This document shows positions 1-12,839 of a DNA stretch of 64,000 bases, piece after piece (the stretch's first letter is position 1; every line of letters begins with the position of its first letter). The translations under genes and the position numbers were made by a program. The notes below the pieces were generated by a model. It was not told the origin of the DNA. It did no database searches and saw only the letters and a list, made by a program, of their open reading frames with translations. Where the stretch lies: NCBI RefSeq assembly GCF_030718205.1, contig NZ_JAUZQF010000010.1, positions 62,001 to 126,000 of the forward strand. Reading direction: 5' to 3'. Source of the DNA: Nonomuraea turcica (GTDB taxonomy: Bacteria > Actinomycetota > Actinomycetes > Streptosporangiales > Streptosporangiaceae).

Positions 1-2670
1 GTTGACGTCGAGCTTGGTGAAGATGTGCTTGGTGTGGCTGCGAAAGGTATTGAGCGAGATGAAGAGCTCGCGGGCGATCTCCGGCCCGCTGAGGGTGCTG
101 TTGAGCAGTCTGAGCACCTGCAGCTCGCGCTCGCTCAACCCCACTGCCGACGGTGGTGTCACCTGGTCCGAGGCGTCTTCGCTCGGAGTGCGGGCGCGGA
201 GCATGCGACGAGCATGGTCGCCAAGCCGGCCACGTTCGTCGGCGGCGTGCAGCAGCGAGACCATGGGCTCACCCTCATCGAGGAGGAGCCGGCCGTAGCC
301 CCCCGGTTCGGGTGTCTGGCCCAGGGCTCGCTCCAGCGCGTCGAGCGCGCGGGTCAGGTCGCCCTGGGCCTGGTGTGCGAGCGCTTGCAGCATGGCGATT
401 TCGAGGAGACTCCCTGATCGTGCGGCCTGTGTGGCGGCCTCGTGCAGCAGGCCCAACAAGCCGACCGCCTCGCGGATGGTGCCGGCGTCCGGGTGGCTGC
501 GGTGCTGCGCGATCAGCAGCCGCACCACAGTGAGGTGGTCGAACTCGCGGAGATAGCTGAGGTCATCCATGGCGGGCAGGCCGCGTTCGCGGGCCCAGTC
601 GGCGGCCTCCGAGAGCTTGCCCTGGTTGATCCGGATGCGCGCCCTCATCGCCGCGATCGGCCGTACGTCGGGGAAGAAGCCGCGCACGTAGAGCCGCTCA
701 GCCTGGTCCAGCAGGGAGATGGCTCCGTCTGGGTCGCCGTCCGCTTCCCGGATCCGCGCCATCGCCAGGAACCACCGGTGCCGGTTCTCCGTCATCTCGG
801 CCCGCTCCCCGAGCGCCTTGGCGGTCTCGAGGTGTTGGGTCGCGCCTGCGAGGTTGCCCAGCTCACGGTCGAGCTCGCTCAGACCGACATGCAGGTCCGC
901 AGTCGGGAGCGGCAGGGCTGTGCCGTGGGTATCGCCGTGGGCAGTGGCCTCTCGCAACGCAGCCTCGTAAAGCCCACGGGCCCGTTCAGGTCGTCCAGCC
1001 GCGAGCCACATGTCCGCCAGGACGATCGTGCCGCTCAACGCGTCGGCAAGATTCCCGGCAGCGCGCAGGCTCCGCACAGCCTCGGAGAACGTCCGCAGCC
1101 CTGGCCCGATCTCGCCGTTCGCCCAAGCTGCGAGCCCGAGGAACCCCGCGGCGGCGCCACGGGCGAGGTGGGCGCCCGGCCCGGCCATCTCGAGCGCTCG
1201 CTGCGCGTGCTGCGCCGTACCTGCTGCGTCGCCGCGGGCTTGCGCGAGCGAGGCACGGTATATGGCCAGAGTCATCGGGAGGGTGCGGAGCTCCTCGTTG
1301 CCGGCGTCCGGGGCGCTGCCGGCGGCGAGTGCCCGTTCGGCGTCGTCCAGGCGGTCTTCGACCGCGTCGAGGTCACCCGAGACCATCAGCCTCCAGCCGT
1401 AGAAGACGCTGAGTACGGCGCTGCGCCGGACCACGTCGTCGGGGAGTGCGGCGAGCCAGCCGAGGAGCATCGCGTCCTGCCGGTTGCGGCGCAGCGCGGG
1501 CAGGGCCAGCTCCATCAGGTGGGCCGCGTGATCGAAGTCCCGGGCAGCCAGGGCGTGCCGGACGGCGTCCTCGGCGAGATCATGGCGCTCGTACCAGTCG
1601 CTCGCGCGCCTGTGCAGCACCGGGATCAGTTCGGGCTCCTCGCTGCGCAGGCGCGCGCGGAGCATGTCGGCGAACAGGTGGTGGTAGCGGGACCACTCCC
1701 GTCGGTCGTCGAGGGCGACGACGAAGAGGTTGCCGCGATCGAGGTTCTCCAGCATCGCGACACTGTCGGTCCGTACGGTGACGGCGTCGCACAGCGGCGC
1801 GGCGAGACGGTCGAGGACGGCGGTGTGCAGCAAGAACGCACGGACGTGCGAGGGCTGGTGCTGCAGCACCTCGTCGACGAGGTAGTCCAGGACGAAGCGG
1901 TGGCTGCCGGTGAACGCTCCGATGAATCCGGAGACGTCGACGTGGCCTCGCAGCGAGAGGGCGACCAGCTGGAGTCCGGCGATCCAACCTTCGGTGCGGG
2001 TCTCGAGTGCGTCGACGTCCGGGGTGGAGAGGCCAAGGCCCATGACCTCGTTGAGGAAGCTCATCGCCTCGTCCGGTGTGAAGCGCAGGTCAGCGGCGCG
2101 CAGCTCAACCAACTCGTCGCGGGTCCGCAGGCGGGACAGTCGTAGCGGCGGATCCGAGCGGCTCGCGACCACCAGGTGCAGCTGCGGGGGCAGGTGGTCG
2201 AGCAGGAACGTCATCGCCTCGTGCACCGGCCGGGCGTCGATCACGTGGTAGTCGTCGAGCACGAGCACGATCTGCCCGGCGGTCCGCGCCACGTCGTTGA
2301 TCAGTGCGGTCAGGGACGCCTCGACCGGGAGCGCGAGCGTACCGTGAAGGAGGCCGAGCGCCTCGTAGCCGAGGTCCTCCCCCAGTCCCTGCAACGCGGC
2401 CACGAGGTGGGTCAGCAGACGCGGAAGGTCGTTGTCGCCGTCGTCCAGCGACAGCCAGGCCACCCGCGCCGCGCGCTGACGTCGCGTGGTGTGCTCGATC
2501 CAGTCGGTGACCAACGTCGTCTTGCCGAAGCCGGCGGGCGCCGAAATGAGTGTCAGCCTTCGGCCGGGATCCAGCGCAGCGTCCAGCCGATCGATCAGCC
2601 GCGGCCGAGCAACCAGTTGAGGGCGTCTTGCCGGCGCAAACACCTTGGTGGCCAGCACCGTCGTGGGCAT
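1..2670 (-). CDS. LuxR-family (MalT/LAL-type) ATP-binding transcriptional regulator, 3' end cut by window edge
   Basis: The reverse strand is open from an ATG at 2670 to base 1, giving 890 residues without a stop. The N-terminus carries a Walker A motif (APAGFGKTT, about residues 44-52) and a hydrophobic Walker B strand ending in LDDYHVI near residue 135. A long helical, TPR-like middle follows. The last 50 residues form a LuxR helix-turn-helix (GLSERELQVLRLL, then SHTKHIFTKLDVN). This is the STAND ATPase architecture of MalT and the large LAL regulators. Only a few C-terminal residues should be missing. It is divergent from the DUF418 gene. Its target is unknown: MalT-type proteins answer an inducer plus ATP, but no adjacent pathway is visible here. 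Confidence 0.9.
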   Translation of the reverse strand, partial: MPTTVLATKVFAPARRPQLVARPRLIDRLDAALDPGRRLTLISAPAGFGKTTLVTDWIEHTTRRQRAARVAWLSLDDGDNDLPRLLTHLVAALQGLGEDLGYEALGLLHGTLALPVEASLTALINDVARTAGQIVLVLDDYHVIDARPVHEAMTFLLDHLPPQLHLVVASRSDPPLRLSRLRTRDELVELRAADLRFTPDEAMSFLNEVMGLGLSTPDVDALETRTEGWIAGLQLVALSLRGHVDVSGFIGAFTGSHRFVLDYLVDEVLQHQPSHVRAFLLHTAVLDRLAAPLCDAVTVRTDSVAMLENLDRGNLFVVALDDRREWSRYHHLFADMLRARLRSEEPELIPVLHRRASDWYERHDLAEDAVRHALAARDFDHAAHLMELALPALRRNRQDAMLLGWLAALPDDVVRRSAVLSVFYGWRLMVSGDLDAVEDRLDDAERALAAGSAPDAGNEELRTLPMTLAIYRASLAQARGDAAGTAQHAQRALEMAGPGAHLARGAAAGFLGLAAWANGEIGPGLRTFSEAVRSLRAAGNLADALSGTIVLADMWLAAGRPERARGLYEAALREATAHGDTHGTALPLPTADLHVGLSELDRELGNLAGATQHLETAKALGERAEMTENRHRWFLAMARIREADGDPDGAISLLDQAERLYVRGFFPDVRPIAAMRARIRINQGKLSEAADWARERGLPAMDDLSYLREFDHLTVVRLLIAQHRSHPDAGTIREAVGLLGLLHEAATQAARSGSLLEIAMLQALAHQAQGDLTRALDALERALGQTPEPGGYGRLLLDEGEPMVSLLHAADERGRLGDHARRMLRARTPSEDASDQVTPPSAVGLSERELQVLRLLNSTLSGPEIARELFISLNTFRSHTKHIFTKLDVN

Positions 2671-2888
2671 CTCCCGACTATCCCTCAGTTCGGTGCTTCC
2701 TGCTTGCCATGAAAGCCCATGGGGGACCTGGCACCCAGCCCGGCCGCAGCCCTACGCGCTGGCCGCACCGCCCTCACCGGCACGCTGACGCCGGGGGGAC
2801 AGGCACCGCGCTTGCGCCAGAGGAATGTCCTGCTTTGGTCGGCCTCTTTCGAGACCAAGGTTCGATGCGGGGGCGTGCACGTCGTTCG

Positions 2889-2894
2889 TAGCTT
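2889..2894 (+). promoter_or_regulatory. Candidate -10 box of a leaderless promoter for the DUF418 gene
   Basis: TAGCTT lies exactly 6 nt before the ATG at 2901 and no Shine-Dalgarno sequence precedes that ATG. The TAnnnT-N6-start arrangement is typical of leaderless actinobacterial transcripts. Inference from spacing only. Confidence 0.4.
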
Positions 2895-2900
2895 CGGTAC

Positions 2901-4046
2901 ATGACGGAACTCCGCACACCGCCCGCCAGCCGTGTCCACGAGGTCGACGTGCTGCGCGGGTTCGCGCTGGCGGGCATCCTCGTCGCGAACATCGGCTTCT
3001 TCGCCGACCCCGGCTACGCCATGGCGGGCAACATGCCCATGCCCGAGGGGCCGGTGGCCATGGCCATCACCGCCTTCGTCCTGACGAAGTTCTACATCAT
3101 CTTCTCTTTCCTGTTCGGCTACTCGTTCACGCTGCAGATGCGCTCGGCGGAGCGGGCAGGGGCGAGCGTGAAGGGCAGGACCCTGCGCAGGTGCCTGGGC
3201 CTATTCGTGATCGGCCTGCTCCACGGGATCCTGCTGTGGGTCGGCGACATTCTCACCCTGTACGCCGTGCTGGGCCTGATCCTGCTCTCGCTGCGCAACC
3301 TCAGGCCCAAGACCGCCGTCGTCGTCGGATCGGCCATCATCGGCGTGCTGACCCTGCTGTGGTCGGCGCTGGCGTGGCTGACCACGCTGGACCCCACCGC
3401 GGGGCAGCCGGCGGCGGATCCCGCCGTGGCGGCGAGGGCCCTGGACCTGGCCACCGGCGGGCCGCTCGACTTCCTGTCCCTGCAACTGGAACTCTATCCG
3501 CCGCTCGTGACGATGATCTGGCTCTTCCAGGGGCCGACGGCGCTGGCCATGTTCCTGTTCGGGCTGGCGGCGGGCAAGTCCAGGCTGCTGGAGGAACCCG
3601 AGCGGTGGTCGCGGCTGCTGCCCCGAATTCAGTGGGTGGGATTCGGAGTCGGCATTCCGGGCGGAATCCTGTTCGCCTGGACGTCCGGTGCCTCGGGCCC
3701 TGGGGAGGTGGCGGGTGTTTCGGTGAACACCCTCACCTCGATCCTGCTGGCCGCCGCCTACGTGGCGACCCTGCTTCGGGTGATCAGGCGCTTCCCCGCC
3801 GCAGGCCGCGCGCTGGCGCCTGCGGGGCGGGTGGCGGCGTCCAACTACGTGGGGCAATCCGTGCTGGCGTGCCTGGTCTTCACCGGGTACGGCCTGGCGC
3901 TGGCGGGCAAGCTGTCGCCGATCGCCGTGATGGGCGTGGCCCTCGTGATCTACACGGTTCTGCTGTGGCTTAGCGCGCTCTGGCTGCGGAACCACCGTTA
4001 CGGGCCCGTGGAGCACGTCCTGCGCCGCATCACCAACTGGACCTAG
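2901..4046 (+). CDS. DUF418-family polytopic membrane protein
   Basis: This 381-residue protein opens with a short cytoplasmic stretch, then VDVLRGFALAGILVANI, the signature start of the DUF418/YeiB-like family. About eight to ten hydrophobic segments follow, spread over the whole length (for example around residues 20-37, 50-70, 105-150, 205-225 and 300-360). The C-terminal half (FGLAAGKSRLLEEPERW onward) matches the DUF418 domain layout. Function in this family is not established; the proteins are thought to be transporters or acyl-transfer-like membrane proteins. The stop codon TAG contains a TA that directly abuts an IS630-like remnant, so the last residues may have been changed by insertion. 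Confidence 0.85.
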   Translation: MTELRTPPASRVHEVDVLRGFALAGILVANIGFFADPGYAMAGNMPMPEGPVAMAITAFVLTKFYIIFSFLFGYSFTLQMRSAERAGASVKGRTLRRCLGLFVIGLLHGILLWVGDILTLYAVLGLILLSLRNLRPKTAVVVGSAIIGVLTLLWSALAWLTTLDPTAGQPAADPAVAARALDLATGGPLDFLSLQLELYPPLVTMIWLFQGPTALAMFLFGLAAGKSRLLEEPERWSRLLPRIQWVGFGVGIPGGILFAWTSGASGPGEVAGVSVNTLTSILLAAAYVATLLRVIRRFPAAGRALAPAGRVAASNYVGQSVLACLVFTGYGLALAGKLSPIAVMGVALVIYTVLLWLSALWLRNHRYGPVEHVLRRITNWT

Positions 4047-4053
4047 TGCCGCG

Positions 4054-4168
4054 TCAGGCCATGTTTGCCCTCTTCACGCTGCGGCGGAGGCGAGGGTTAT
4101 CGGTGTTGCGGTTTCGCCAGCGATGTAGCGGCGGATCATGCTGCCCTGCTCGCGGTGGCGGCAGGGTG
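4054..4168 (-). pseudogene. 3' remnant of an IS630-family transposase
   Basis: Read on the minus strand, one frame gives REQGSMIRRYIA and the next frame continues WRNRNTDNPRLRRSV then KRANMA and a stop (TGA at 4054-4056). Joined, these resemble the conserved C-terminus of actinobacterial IS630 transposases (Y-I-x-W-R-N ... R-A-N-x-A). A single missing base separates the two frames, and nothing upstream of about 4168 belongs to a transposase. The preceding gene ends at TA (4044-4045), the dinucleotide duplicated by IS630 elements. The family call is from memory of the C-terminal motif and is moderately sure. Confidence 0.5.
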
Positions 4169-4170
4169 GG

Positions 4171-4478
4171 GCGGCTGCGCTACCCGGCGGTCATCGTGTT
4201 GTGCCTCACCCAGCTCATCCTGGTGATCGACAACAGCGTGGTGAACGTCGCGCTGCCCCAGATCCGGCACGCGCTGGGCTTCTCGGCGACCGGACTGTCC
4301 TGGGTGGTCACCTCCTACGCCCTGGTCTTCGGCGGTCTGGTCCTGCTCAGCGGCAAGGTGGGATCGATCATCGGCCCGCGCCGCGCGTTGCTGATCGGCG
4401 TGTCGATCTTCACCGTCGCCTCGGCGCTGGGCGGTGCGGCCACGACGCCGGCGATGCTCATCGCCGCCCGCGTCCTGC
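4171..4478 (+). repeat. 308-bp perfect direct repeat, copy A (copy B at 23429-23736)
   Basis: Line-by-line comparison shows no mismatch over 308 bp; the flanks diverge at once on both sides. The copies are in the same orientation, offset by 19,258 bp, and bracket the whole 13-gene sugar operon with its regulator. Confidence 0.95.
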
Positions 4479-4483
4479 GATGA
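4171..4483 (+). pseudogene. MFS transporter fragment, exact duplicate of part of the gene at 23322-24821
   Basis: Bases 4171-4478 are identical, base for base, to 23429-23736. The segment encodes the first transmembrane helices of a DHA2-type MFS exporter (RYPAVIVLCLTQLILVIDN through AMLIAARVL). It then runs into unrelated sequence and stops at 4481-4483. It has no start codon or ribosome binding site of its own; upstream lies the IS remnant. It cannot make a working pump. Complete identity over 308 bp suggests a very recent copying event, gene conversion, or an assembly artefact. Confidence 0.85.
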
Positions 4484-4494
4484 CATCGACGAGC

Positions 4495-6078
4495 TCAGCG
4501 CTGTACGGTCAGCACCACGCGCTGGTAGGAGGTGAGGGTCGGGGTGCCGTCGTCCGTGCCTTGCAGGATGAGGTGGATGGTCTGGCCAGTCGCCGCGTCG
4601 TGGGGAATCTGGAGCCGAACCCGGGTGAGGCCGCGCGTGAGCCCGCTCTGGACCAGTTCGACGGTGCCCGGGTAGGTGCCGGCGTCGGTGTACTGCCACC
4701 ACGTGGCGGTGACGGCGTTCCGGTCGGGGTCGGTGACGTGCCCGTGGAGCGTCACCACCTGGCCGGGGCGGACGTCACGATCCAGTTGTCCGGAGACGCT
4801 GACTTCCGGCTGGTGGTTGACCGCGTCGTACCTGCGGGTGGTGGTCCACTTCAGCCGGGTGGCGAAGTCGTGCTGGGCGGCGCGGAACCAGCGGGTGGAC
4901 GGGTAGTCGGCGGACGCGGTGCCGTCGGGAGCGACGTCGGTCCCGGCGCGGCCGCCCCAGCCGCCGTAGCTCGCGTCGGTGTCGGCGCGCAGGCCGTTGT
5001 CGATGAGGTTCATGAAGATCGAGGTGTCTCCTTCCGAGATCCACGATCCCTTCTCCCGGATGGACGTCCATACGATGTAGCCCATCGCGCGAAGCTGCTC
5101 GGCGGTCAGGCCGGAGAAGCCGAAGAAGTCGAAGATGTCGCCGGGCACCATCTGCTTGCCATCGCCCCAAACCCGGTAGAACGGCCCGAACGGGCCGACG
5201 CCAGACACGTTGGCCCTGGTCCACTCGGCCGACAGGAGTTCCGCGTCCTCGGGCAGGACGACGCGACGAGCACCGTAGCCCCAGATGGTGGTGGCCATCT
5301 GGCGGAACTCGATGTCCGGCCAGTTGGGTTTGATGTACTTGGCGTAGGTGTCGTCCTGGTCGCCGAACGCCTGGATGATCGCCTTCTGCGAGACCTTCCG
5401 GTAGATCGCCTGCCAGTGCCGCGTGTTCTCGTACTGGTCCTTGATGGATTTCAGGGCGCGGGCGATGGTGCTCTGGCCCGCGCCGGTGAGCAGGTACAGC
5501 GGGCCGGACTGGTGGTCGAGCAGTTTCCGCTTGATCAGGTCGGAGCCGGGAGAATCCTTCGAGATGTCGCCGTCGAACTCGATGTTGCCGTCGAGAATCA
5601 TGGACCTCAGCTCCCCAGGGCTCGGGTACCCCCTGGCGTGTGTCCGGAGATTCGGGTACGCCTGCGCGTAGAGGTCGACGGCCTCGTGGATGAAGCGTTC
5701 GCCGGGCTTCCACCGCCAGGAGGTGCACGGGCAGATGTCGCGCCCGATCCGGTCGTACTCGCGTCCGGGGACGAACCAGGTGGTGCCCTTGCCGTCGCCC
5801 GCCCAGTGGAAGCCGCTGCTGGCGTACAGCAGGCCTTCGGTGTCGAACTCGTTGCTGTAGAGCAGGTAGCGGATGAGGGTGTTTTGGTCGTCCAACTCGG
5901 GGTCGTGCATGAGGATGACGCGCGGCTTGCCGCCGCTGTCCCTGTGGCGAACGTCGTCCGCCATAGGGGCGGCGGCCGCCGCGACGGGCAGCGCCACGCC
6001 GCAGGTGACGAGGACGACGAGCGCTGGGATGGTGGCTCTTTTCAGCATGCGGCCGAGTAACGCCGCAGTCCGTCTCAT
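4495..6078 (-). CDS. Secreted DUF1593 (nucleoside hydrolase-like, Sde182-type) protein
   Basis: The protein has 527 residues. The ATG at 6078 is chosen because AAGGAGCGG lies 8 bases upstream; a later ATG at 6048 has no such site. A signal peptide (basic start, then IPALVVLVTCGVALPVAAAAA) is followed by PRVILMHDPELDDQNTLIRYLL. This is the DUF1593 version of the nucleoside hydrolase Asp-rich loop. A C-terminal Ig-like region (VSVSGQLDRDVRPGQVVTL) fits the Sde182 C-terminal domain. Members are linked to plant polysaccharide use and to hydrolysis of ribosyl-like bonds, but the substrate is unproven. It is the last gene of the operon that starts at 18787, so it probably releases or trims the imported glycoside outside the cell. 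Confidence 0.88.
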   Translation of the reverse strand: MRRTAALLGRMLKRATIPALVVLVTCGVALPVAAAAAPMADDVRHRDSGGKPRVILMHDPELDDQNTLIRYLLYSNEFDTEGLLYASSGFHWAGDGKGTTWFVPGREYDRIGRDICPCTSWRWKPGERFIHEAVDLYAQAYPNLRTHARGYPSPGELRSMILDGNIEFDGDISKDSPGSDLIKRKLLDHQSGPLYLLTGAGQSTIARALKSIKDQYENTRHWQAIYRKVSQKAIIQAFGDQDDTYAKYIKPNWPDIEFRQMATTIWGYGARRVVLPEDAELLSAEWTRANVSGVGPFGPFYRVWGDGKQMVPGDIFDFFGFSGLTAEQLRAMGYIVWTSIREKGSWISEGDTSIFMNLIDNGLRADTDASYGGWGGRAGTDVAPDGTASADYPSTRWFRAAQHDFATRLKWTTTRRYDAVNHQPEVSVSGQLDRDVRPGQVVTLHGHVTDPDRNAVTATWWQYTDAGTYPGTVELVQSGLTRGLTRVRLQIPHDAATGQTIHLILQGTDDGTPTLTSYQRVVLTVQR

Positions 6079-6134
6079 TTCTGTTCCGCTCCTTCTCTGC
6101 CTGGTTGCCAGCCTCGTCCGACCCGGGACGGGTG

Positions 6135-9767
<3,633 letters not shown>

Positions 9768-9771
<4 letters not shown>

Positions 9772-10412
9772 GAGATCGCCACGGGGGTGATCGTCACGGT
9801 CTGCGGTGTCAGCAGGGTGAAGGCCCCGATGAAGGAGATGCCCTTACCGTCCAGCGCCGCCACGTCGAGCCCTTTGAGGAGCTTGTCGCGCATCTCGTTG
9901 TTCAGGGCGGTGGCCGCGTCGGCGTACTCCACCTGGTTGGTGAACTGGCCGAACGTGATGAACCCTGCCGCATCCCGCAGCGCGGTGCCGTTGATGGCCG
10001 GGCCGATCTGCAGCGACACCCTGGTGTCCTCCGGCAGGCCCTCGACGGCGACCGGCAGCAGCCCCGACTTGGCCTGCCCGGCCTTGCCCGTCGCCTTGAC
10101 GGCGAAGGTGTAGGGTCCGGTGCCCTGGCGTTTGCCGTACTTACGCCCGGCGGCCTCCTTGTCCTCGGCCAGGGCCTTGAGCAGGACCGGCAGGTCGACG
10201 GCGGCGGCCTGGACAGCGGGCACGACCTTGGTCTGGTAGTTCTGGGCGCCGAAGGCGGCGGGGTCGAACTTCTTCGGCGCCGCGGCCGCCGCGCTCTCCG
10301 CCGTCCGGTACTCGGTGTCGGCCGCCATGAGGACGACCAGCACGGCGATGGCCGCGGCGGTGATCCAGCGGGCTGGTATGCGCCGGCGACCGGTCGGCGC
10401 CGTCGTGGTCAT
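9768..10412 (-). CDS. DUF2291-family lipoprotein-like/membrane-anchored protein
   Basis: This 214-residue protein has an N-terminal transmembrane anchor (WITAAAIAVLVVLMAAD). An extracytoplasmic domain follows, with KKFDPAAFGAQNYQTKVVPAV and ATGKAGQAKSGLLPVAVEGLP, typical of DUF2291. The family is repeatedly found inside RbsABC-type sugar transport operons. Its role is unknown; it probably assists the transporter. The start is fixed by AAGGAGCGG before ATG 10412, which overlaps the kinase stop by ATGA. Confidence 0.85.
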
Positions 10413-11890
10413 GTGCCGCTCCTTTCCTCCGGAGGCCGGGATCTGCGGACCGCCCCGTGCCAGGCGTCCTTCCTGGCCGCGCGTTCCGCCTCGTCGAGGG
10501 CGGGCTCGAACTCGTCCGCGGGCCGTGGCCGCTGTTCGAGCTGTTCGAGGGTCCACAGCTTGGCCGCGAGCCCGGCGGCGTCGGCCGCGCCGAGGCAGGA
10601 CAGGTTGTGCTCGCCGGAGCGGGCGACGACGCGCCCGCTGAGGTCGGCCTGCAGTCGCATCAGCCGGGCGCTGTGGGTGAGCCCGCCGTCCGCCATGAGG
10701 ACCCGTACGCATCCGACCGCCTGCTCGATCGCCGCCACGACGTCCTCGATCTGGAAGGCGACGGCTTCGAGGGCGGCGGCGACGAGTTGGCCGCGGCGGG
10801 TGCCCAGCGACAGGCCGGTGAGGACGGGGGTGGCGTCGGGCTCCCACCAGGGGGCGCCGAGTCCGCCGAAGGCAGGGACGAAGTGCACGCCTTCCGGTCC
10901 TTTGTCCTCGGCCTCAGCCAGCAGCGTCTCGGTGGGGACGCCGAACAGCTCGGCGAGCCAGGCGATCGTGCGGCCGGTGGCGCGGATGTTGCCCTCGACG
11001 CAGAGCGCGGGGCCGTCGATGTCCCAGGCGATGCTGCGGCACAGCCCGGGCGCCCCGTCGATGCCGCTGCCGCCGTCGCCGATGGCCATCACCGACGAGC
11101 CGGTGCCGTAGGTGGCCTTCACCACTCCGGGGCGCCAGCCGGCGTGGGCGAACATCGCGGCGTGCGAGTCGCCCATGACCGCCAGGACCGGGACTCCGTC
11201 GGGGAGCGGAGCCAGGTCGCGGACGGCGGGGAAGGCTCCGCAGGAGGCCACCATCCGGGGCAGCACGTCGCGCGGCACCCCGAACAGCTCCAGCAGCCGC
11301 GGGTCCCATTCCCTGGTCTCGATGTCGAGGAGCTGGGTGCGCGAGGCGTTGCCGACCTCGATGACGTGCTCGCCGCCGAAGCGGCTGAGGAGCCAGGAGT
11401 CGACGGTTCCGAGGCACAGCTCGCCGGCGCGGCTGCGCCGCCGGTCCGGATCGTACGCATCCAGCAGCCAGCGGGCCTTGAGCGCGGAGAACATGGGATC
11501 CAGCGGCATCCCGCTCACCGCCCGCACCAGCTCGGCCGCGCCGGTGGCGGCCAGCTCGCGGCACCGGGCAGCGGTGCGCTGGTCCTGCCAGCTCAGCAGC
11601 GGTCCGAGGGGCTCGCCGGTGCGGCGCTCCCACAGCACCAGCGACTCGCGCTGGTTGCTGAATCCCACGCCGGCGATCCGACCGGCCTGTGCGGGGTCGA
11701 CGCAGTCGGCGACCGCGCGCCGTACGCTCTGCCACAACTCTTCGGGGGACTGCTCCACCCACCCGGGGCGGGGCTGGGTCTCGGTGACCGGCGCGACCGC
11801 GCGGGAGACGACCCGGCCGGCCTCGTCGACGAGGAGCGCCTTGGTGGAGCTGGTGCCCTGGTCGATGGCCAGGATGAGCGGGTCAGCCAT
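10409..11890 (-). CDS. FGGY-family carbohydrate kinase
   Basis: This 493-residue protein begins with the phosphate-1 motif LILAIDQGTSSTKALLVDE. It continues through VGFSNQRESLVLWERRTGEP, LSWQDQRTA, ATYGTGSSVMAI (the phosphate-2/TGT loop) and the C-terminal adenosine motif VLMADGGLTHSARLMRLQAD. FGGY kinases phosphorylate ketoses and polyols. The start at ATG 11890 puts the motif at residue 8; a longer upstream reading frame has no family similarity. Its company (split transketolase, isomerase) suggests a pentulose substrate such as D-apulose or xylulose rather than glycerol. The exact sugar cannot be read from sequence. Confidence 0.92.
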   Translation of the reverse strand: MADPLILAIDQGTSSTKALLVDEAGRVVSRAVAPVTETQPRPGWVEQSPEELWQSVRRAVADCVDPAQAGRIAGVGFSNQRESLVLWERRTGEPLGPLLSWQDQRTAARCRELAATGAAELVRAVSGMPLDPMFSALKARWLLDAYDPDRRRSRAGELCLGTVDSWLLSRFGGEHVIEVGNASRTQLLDIETREWDPRLLELFGVPRDVLPRMVASCGAFPAVRDLAPLPDGVPVLAVMGDSHAAMFAHAGWRPGVVKATYGTGSSVMAIGDGGSGIDGAPGLCRSIAWDIDGPALCVEGNIRATGRTIAWLAELFGVPTETLLAEAEDKGPEGVHFVPAFGGLGAPWWEPDATPVLTGLSLGTRRGQLVAAALEAVAFQIEDVVAAIEQAVGCVRVLMADGGLTHSARLMRLQADLSGRVVARSGEHNLSCLGAADAAGLAAKLWTLEQLEQRPRPADEFEPALDEAERAARKDAWHGAVRRSRPPEERSGT

Positions 11891-12839
11891 GGCGGAGCAG
11901 CCCTCGCGCGGATTCGGCGATGCCTTCGGGGGACATCCCGTACCGGTCGAGCAGGAACGCCGCGGACCCGGTCGGTGCGAACTCCGGTACACCGAGGATC
12001 GTGACCCGCGTCGGATGATGCCGGACGACGGTCTCGGCGACCGCCCCGCCGAGGCCTCCGGCGGTGGTCGACTCCTCGACCGTCACGATGCCGGCGGTCT
12101 GCTGTGCGGCGGCCACGACCGCCTCCACGTCGAGCGGCTTGACCGTCGGCATCGACAGCACCCGCGCCGAGATCCCCTCCGTCGCGAGCTGCTCGGCGGC
12201 GACCAGCGCGCGCCACAGCACCGTCCCGTTGGCGATCAGTGTCACGTCGGTCCCCTCGCGCAGCGCCACCGCTTTGCCGGGGACGAACGCGTAGTCGTCC
12301 GCGTTGACCTGGGGCACGCTCATCCGGCTGACCCGTACGAACACCGGCCCGTCGACCGCGGCCGCCCAGCGCAGCGCGGCACTGGTCTCGACGGGGTCGG
12401 CCGGGACGATGACGGTCAGGTTGGCGATGGCCCGCAGCCAGGCGATGTCCTCGATGGAATGGTGCGTCGGCCCGAGCTCGCCGTAGGCGACACCGGGGCT
12501 CATGCCGCAGAGTTTGACGTTGTGGTTGGAGTAGGCGACGTCCGCCTTGATCTGTTCCAGCGCCCGCGCGGTGAGGAAGCAGGAGGCCGCCGACACGAAC
12601 GGGATCCGGCCGCCATTGGCGAGGCCCGCGGCCACGCCGACCATGTCCTGCTCGGCGATGCCCACGTTGATGAGCCTGTCGGGGAAGGACTTGCGGAAGC
12701 TGTTGAGCTTGCTGGAACCGATCGAGTCGTTCACCACGCCGACGATCCGGTGGTCCTCGTGGGCCAGCTCGGACAGGGTCGCGACGTAGGCGTCCCGGCA
12801 GTCGTGGCGGGGCAGGTCGGCGACCGAGGTTCGCGGCAT
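11883..12839 (-). CDS. Transketolase-type C-terminal subunit (pyrimidine-binding and C-terminal domains)
   Basis: This 318-residue protein is the second half of a split transketolase. LINVGIAEQDMVGVAAGLA holds the catalytic Glu that activates thiamine diphosphate. It is followed by VKLCGMSPGVAYGELGPTHH and the C-terminal domain (VTLIANGTVLWRALVAAEQL, GIVTVEESTTAGGLGG). ATG 12839 overlaps the N-subunit stop (TGATG), with GGAG just upstream; a TTG one codon earlier is possible. The two subunits are clearly made together. Split transketolases of this kind include the D-apulose-4-phosphate enzyme AptA/AptB, which fits the kinase and isomerase next door. Confidence 0.92.
   Translation of the reverse strand: MPRTSVADLPRHDCRDAYVATLSELAHEDHRIVGVVNDSIGSSKLNSFRKSFPDRLINVGIAEQDMVGVAAGLANGGRIPFVSAASCFLTARALEQIKADVAYSNHNVKLCGMSPGVAYGELGPTHHSIEDIAWLRAIANLTVIVPADPVETSAALRWAAAVDGPVFVRVSRMSVPQVNADDYAFVPGKAVALREGTDVTLIANGTVLWRALVAAEQLATEGISARVLSMPTVKPLDVEAVVAAAQQTAGIVTVEESTTAGGLGGAVAETVVRHHPTRVTILGVPEFAPTGSAAFLLDRYGMSPEGIAESARGLLRHG

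Noticed and set aside
442-2145. 567-codon plus-strand frame
   Set aside because: It is antisense to the LuxR/MalT gene, whose minus-strand frame has clear Walker and HTH motifs; the plus-strand product has no motif.
4138-6060. 640-codon plus-strand frame over the MFS fragment and DUF1593 gene
   Set aside because: Shadow frame created by GC-rich third positions; the real genes are the MFS remnant in another frame and the minus-strand DUF1593 gene.
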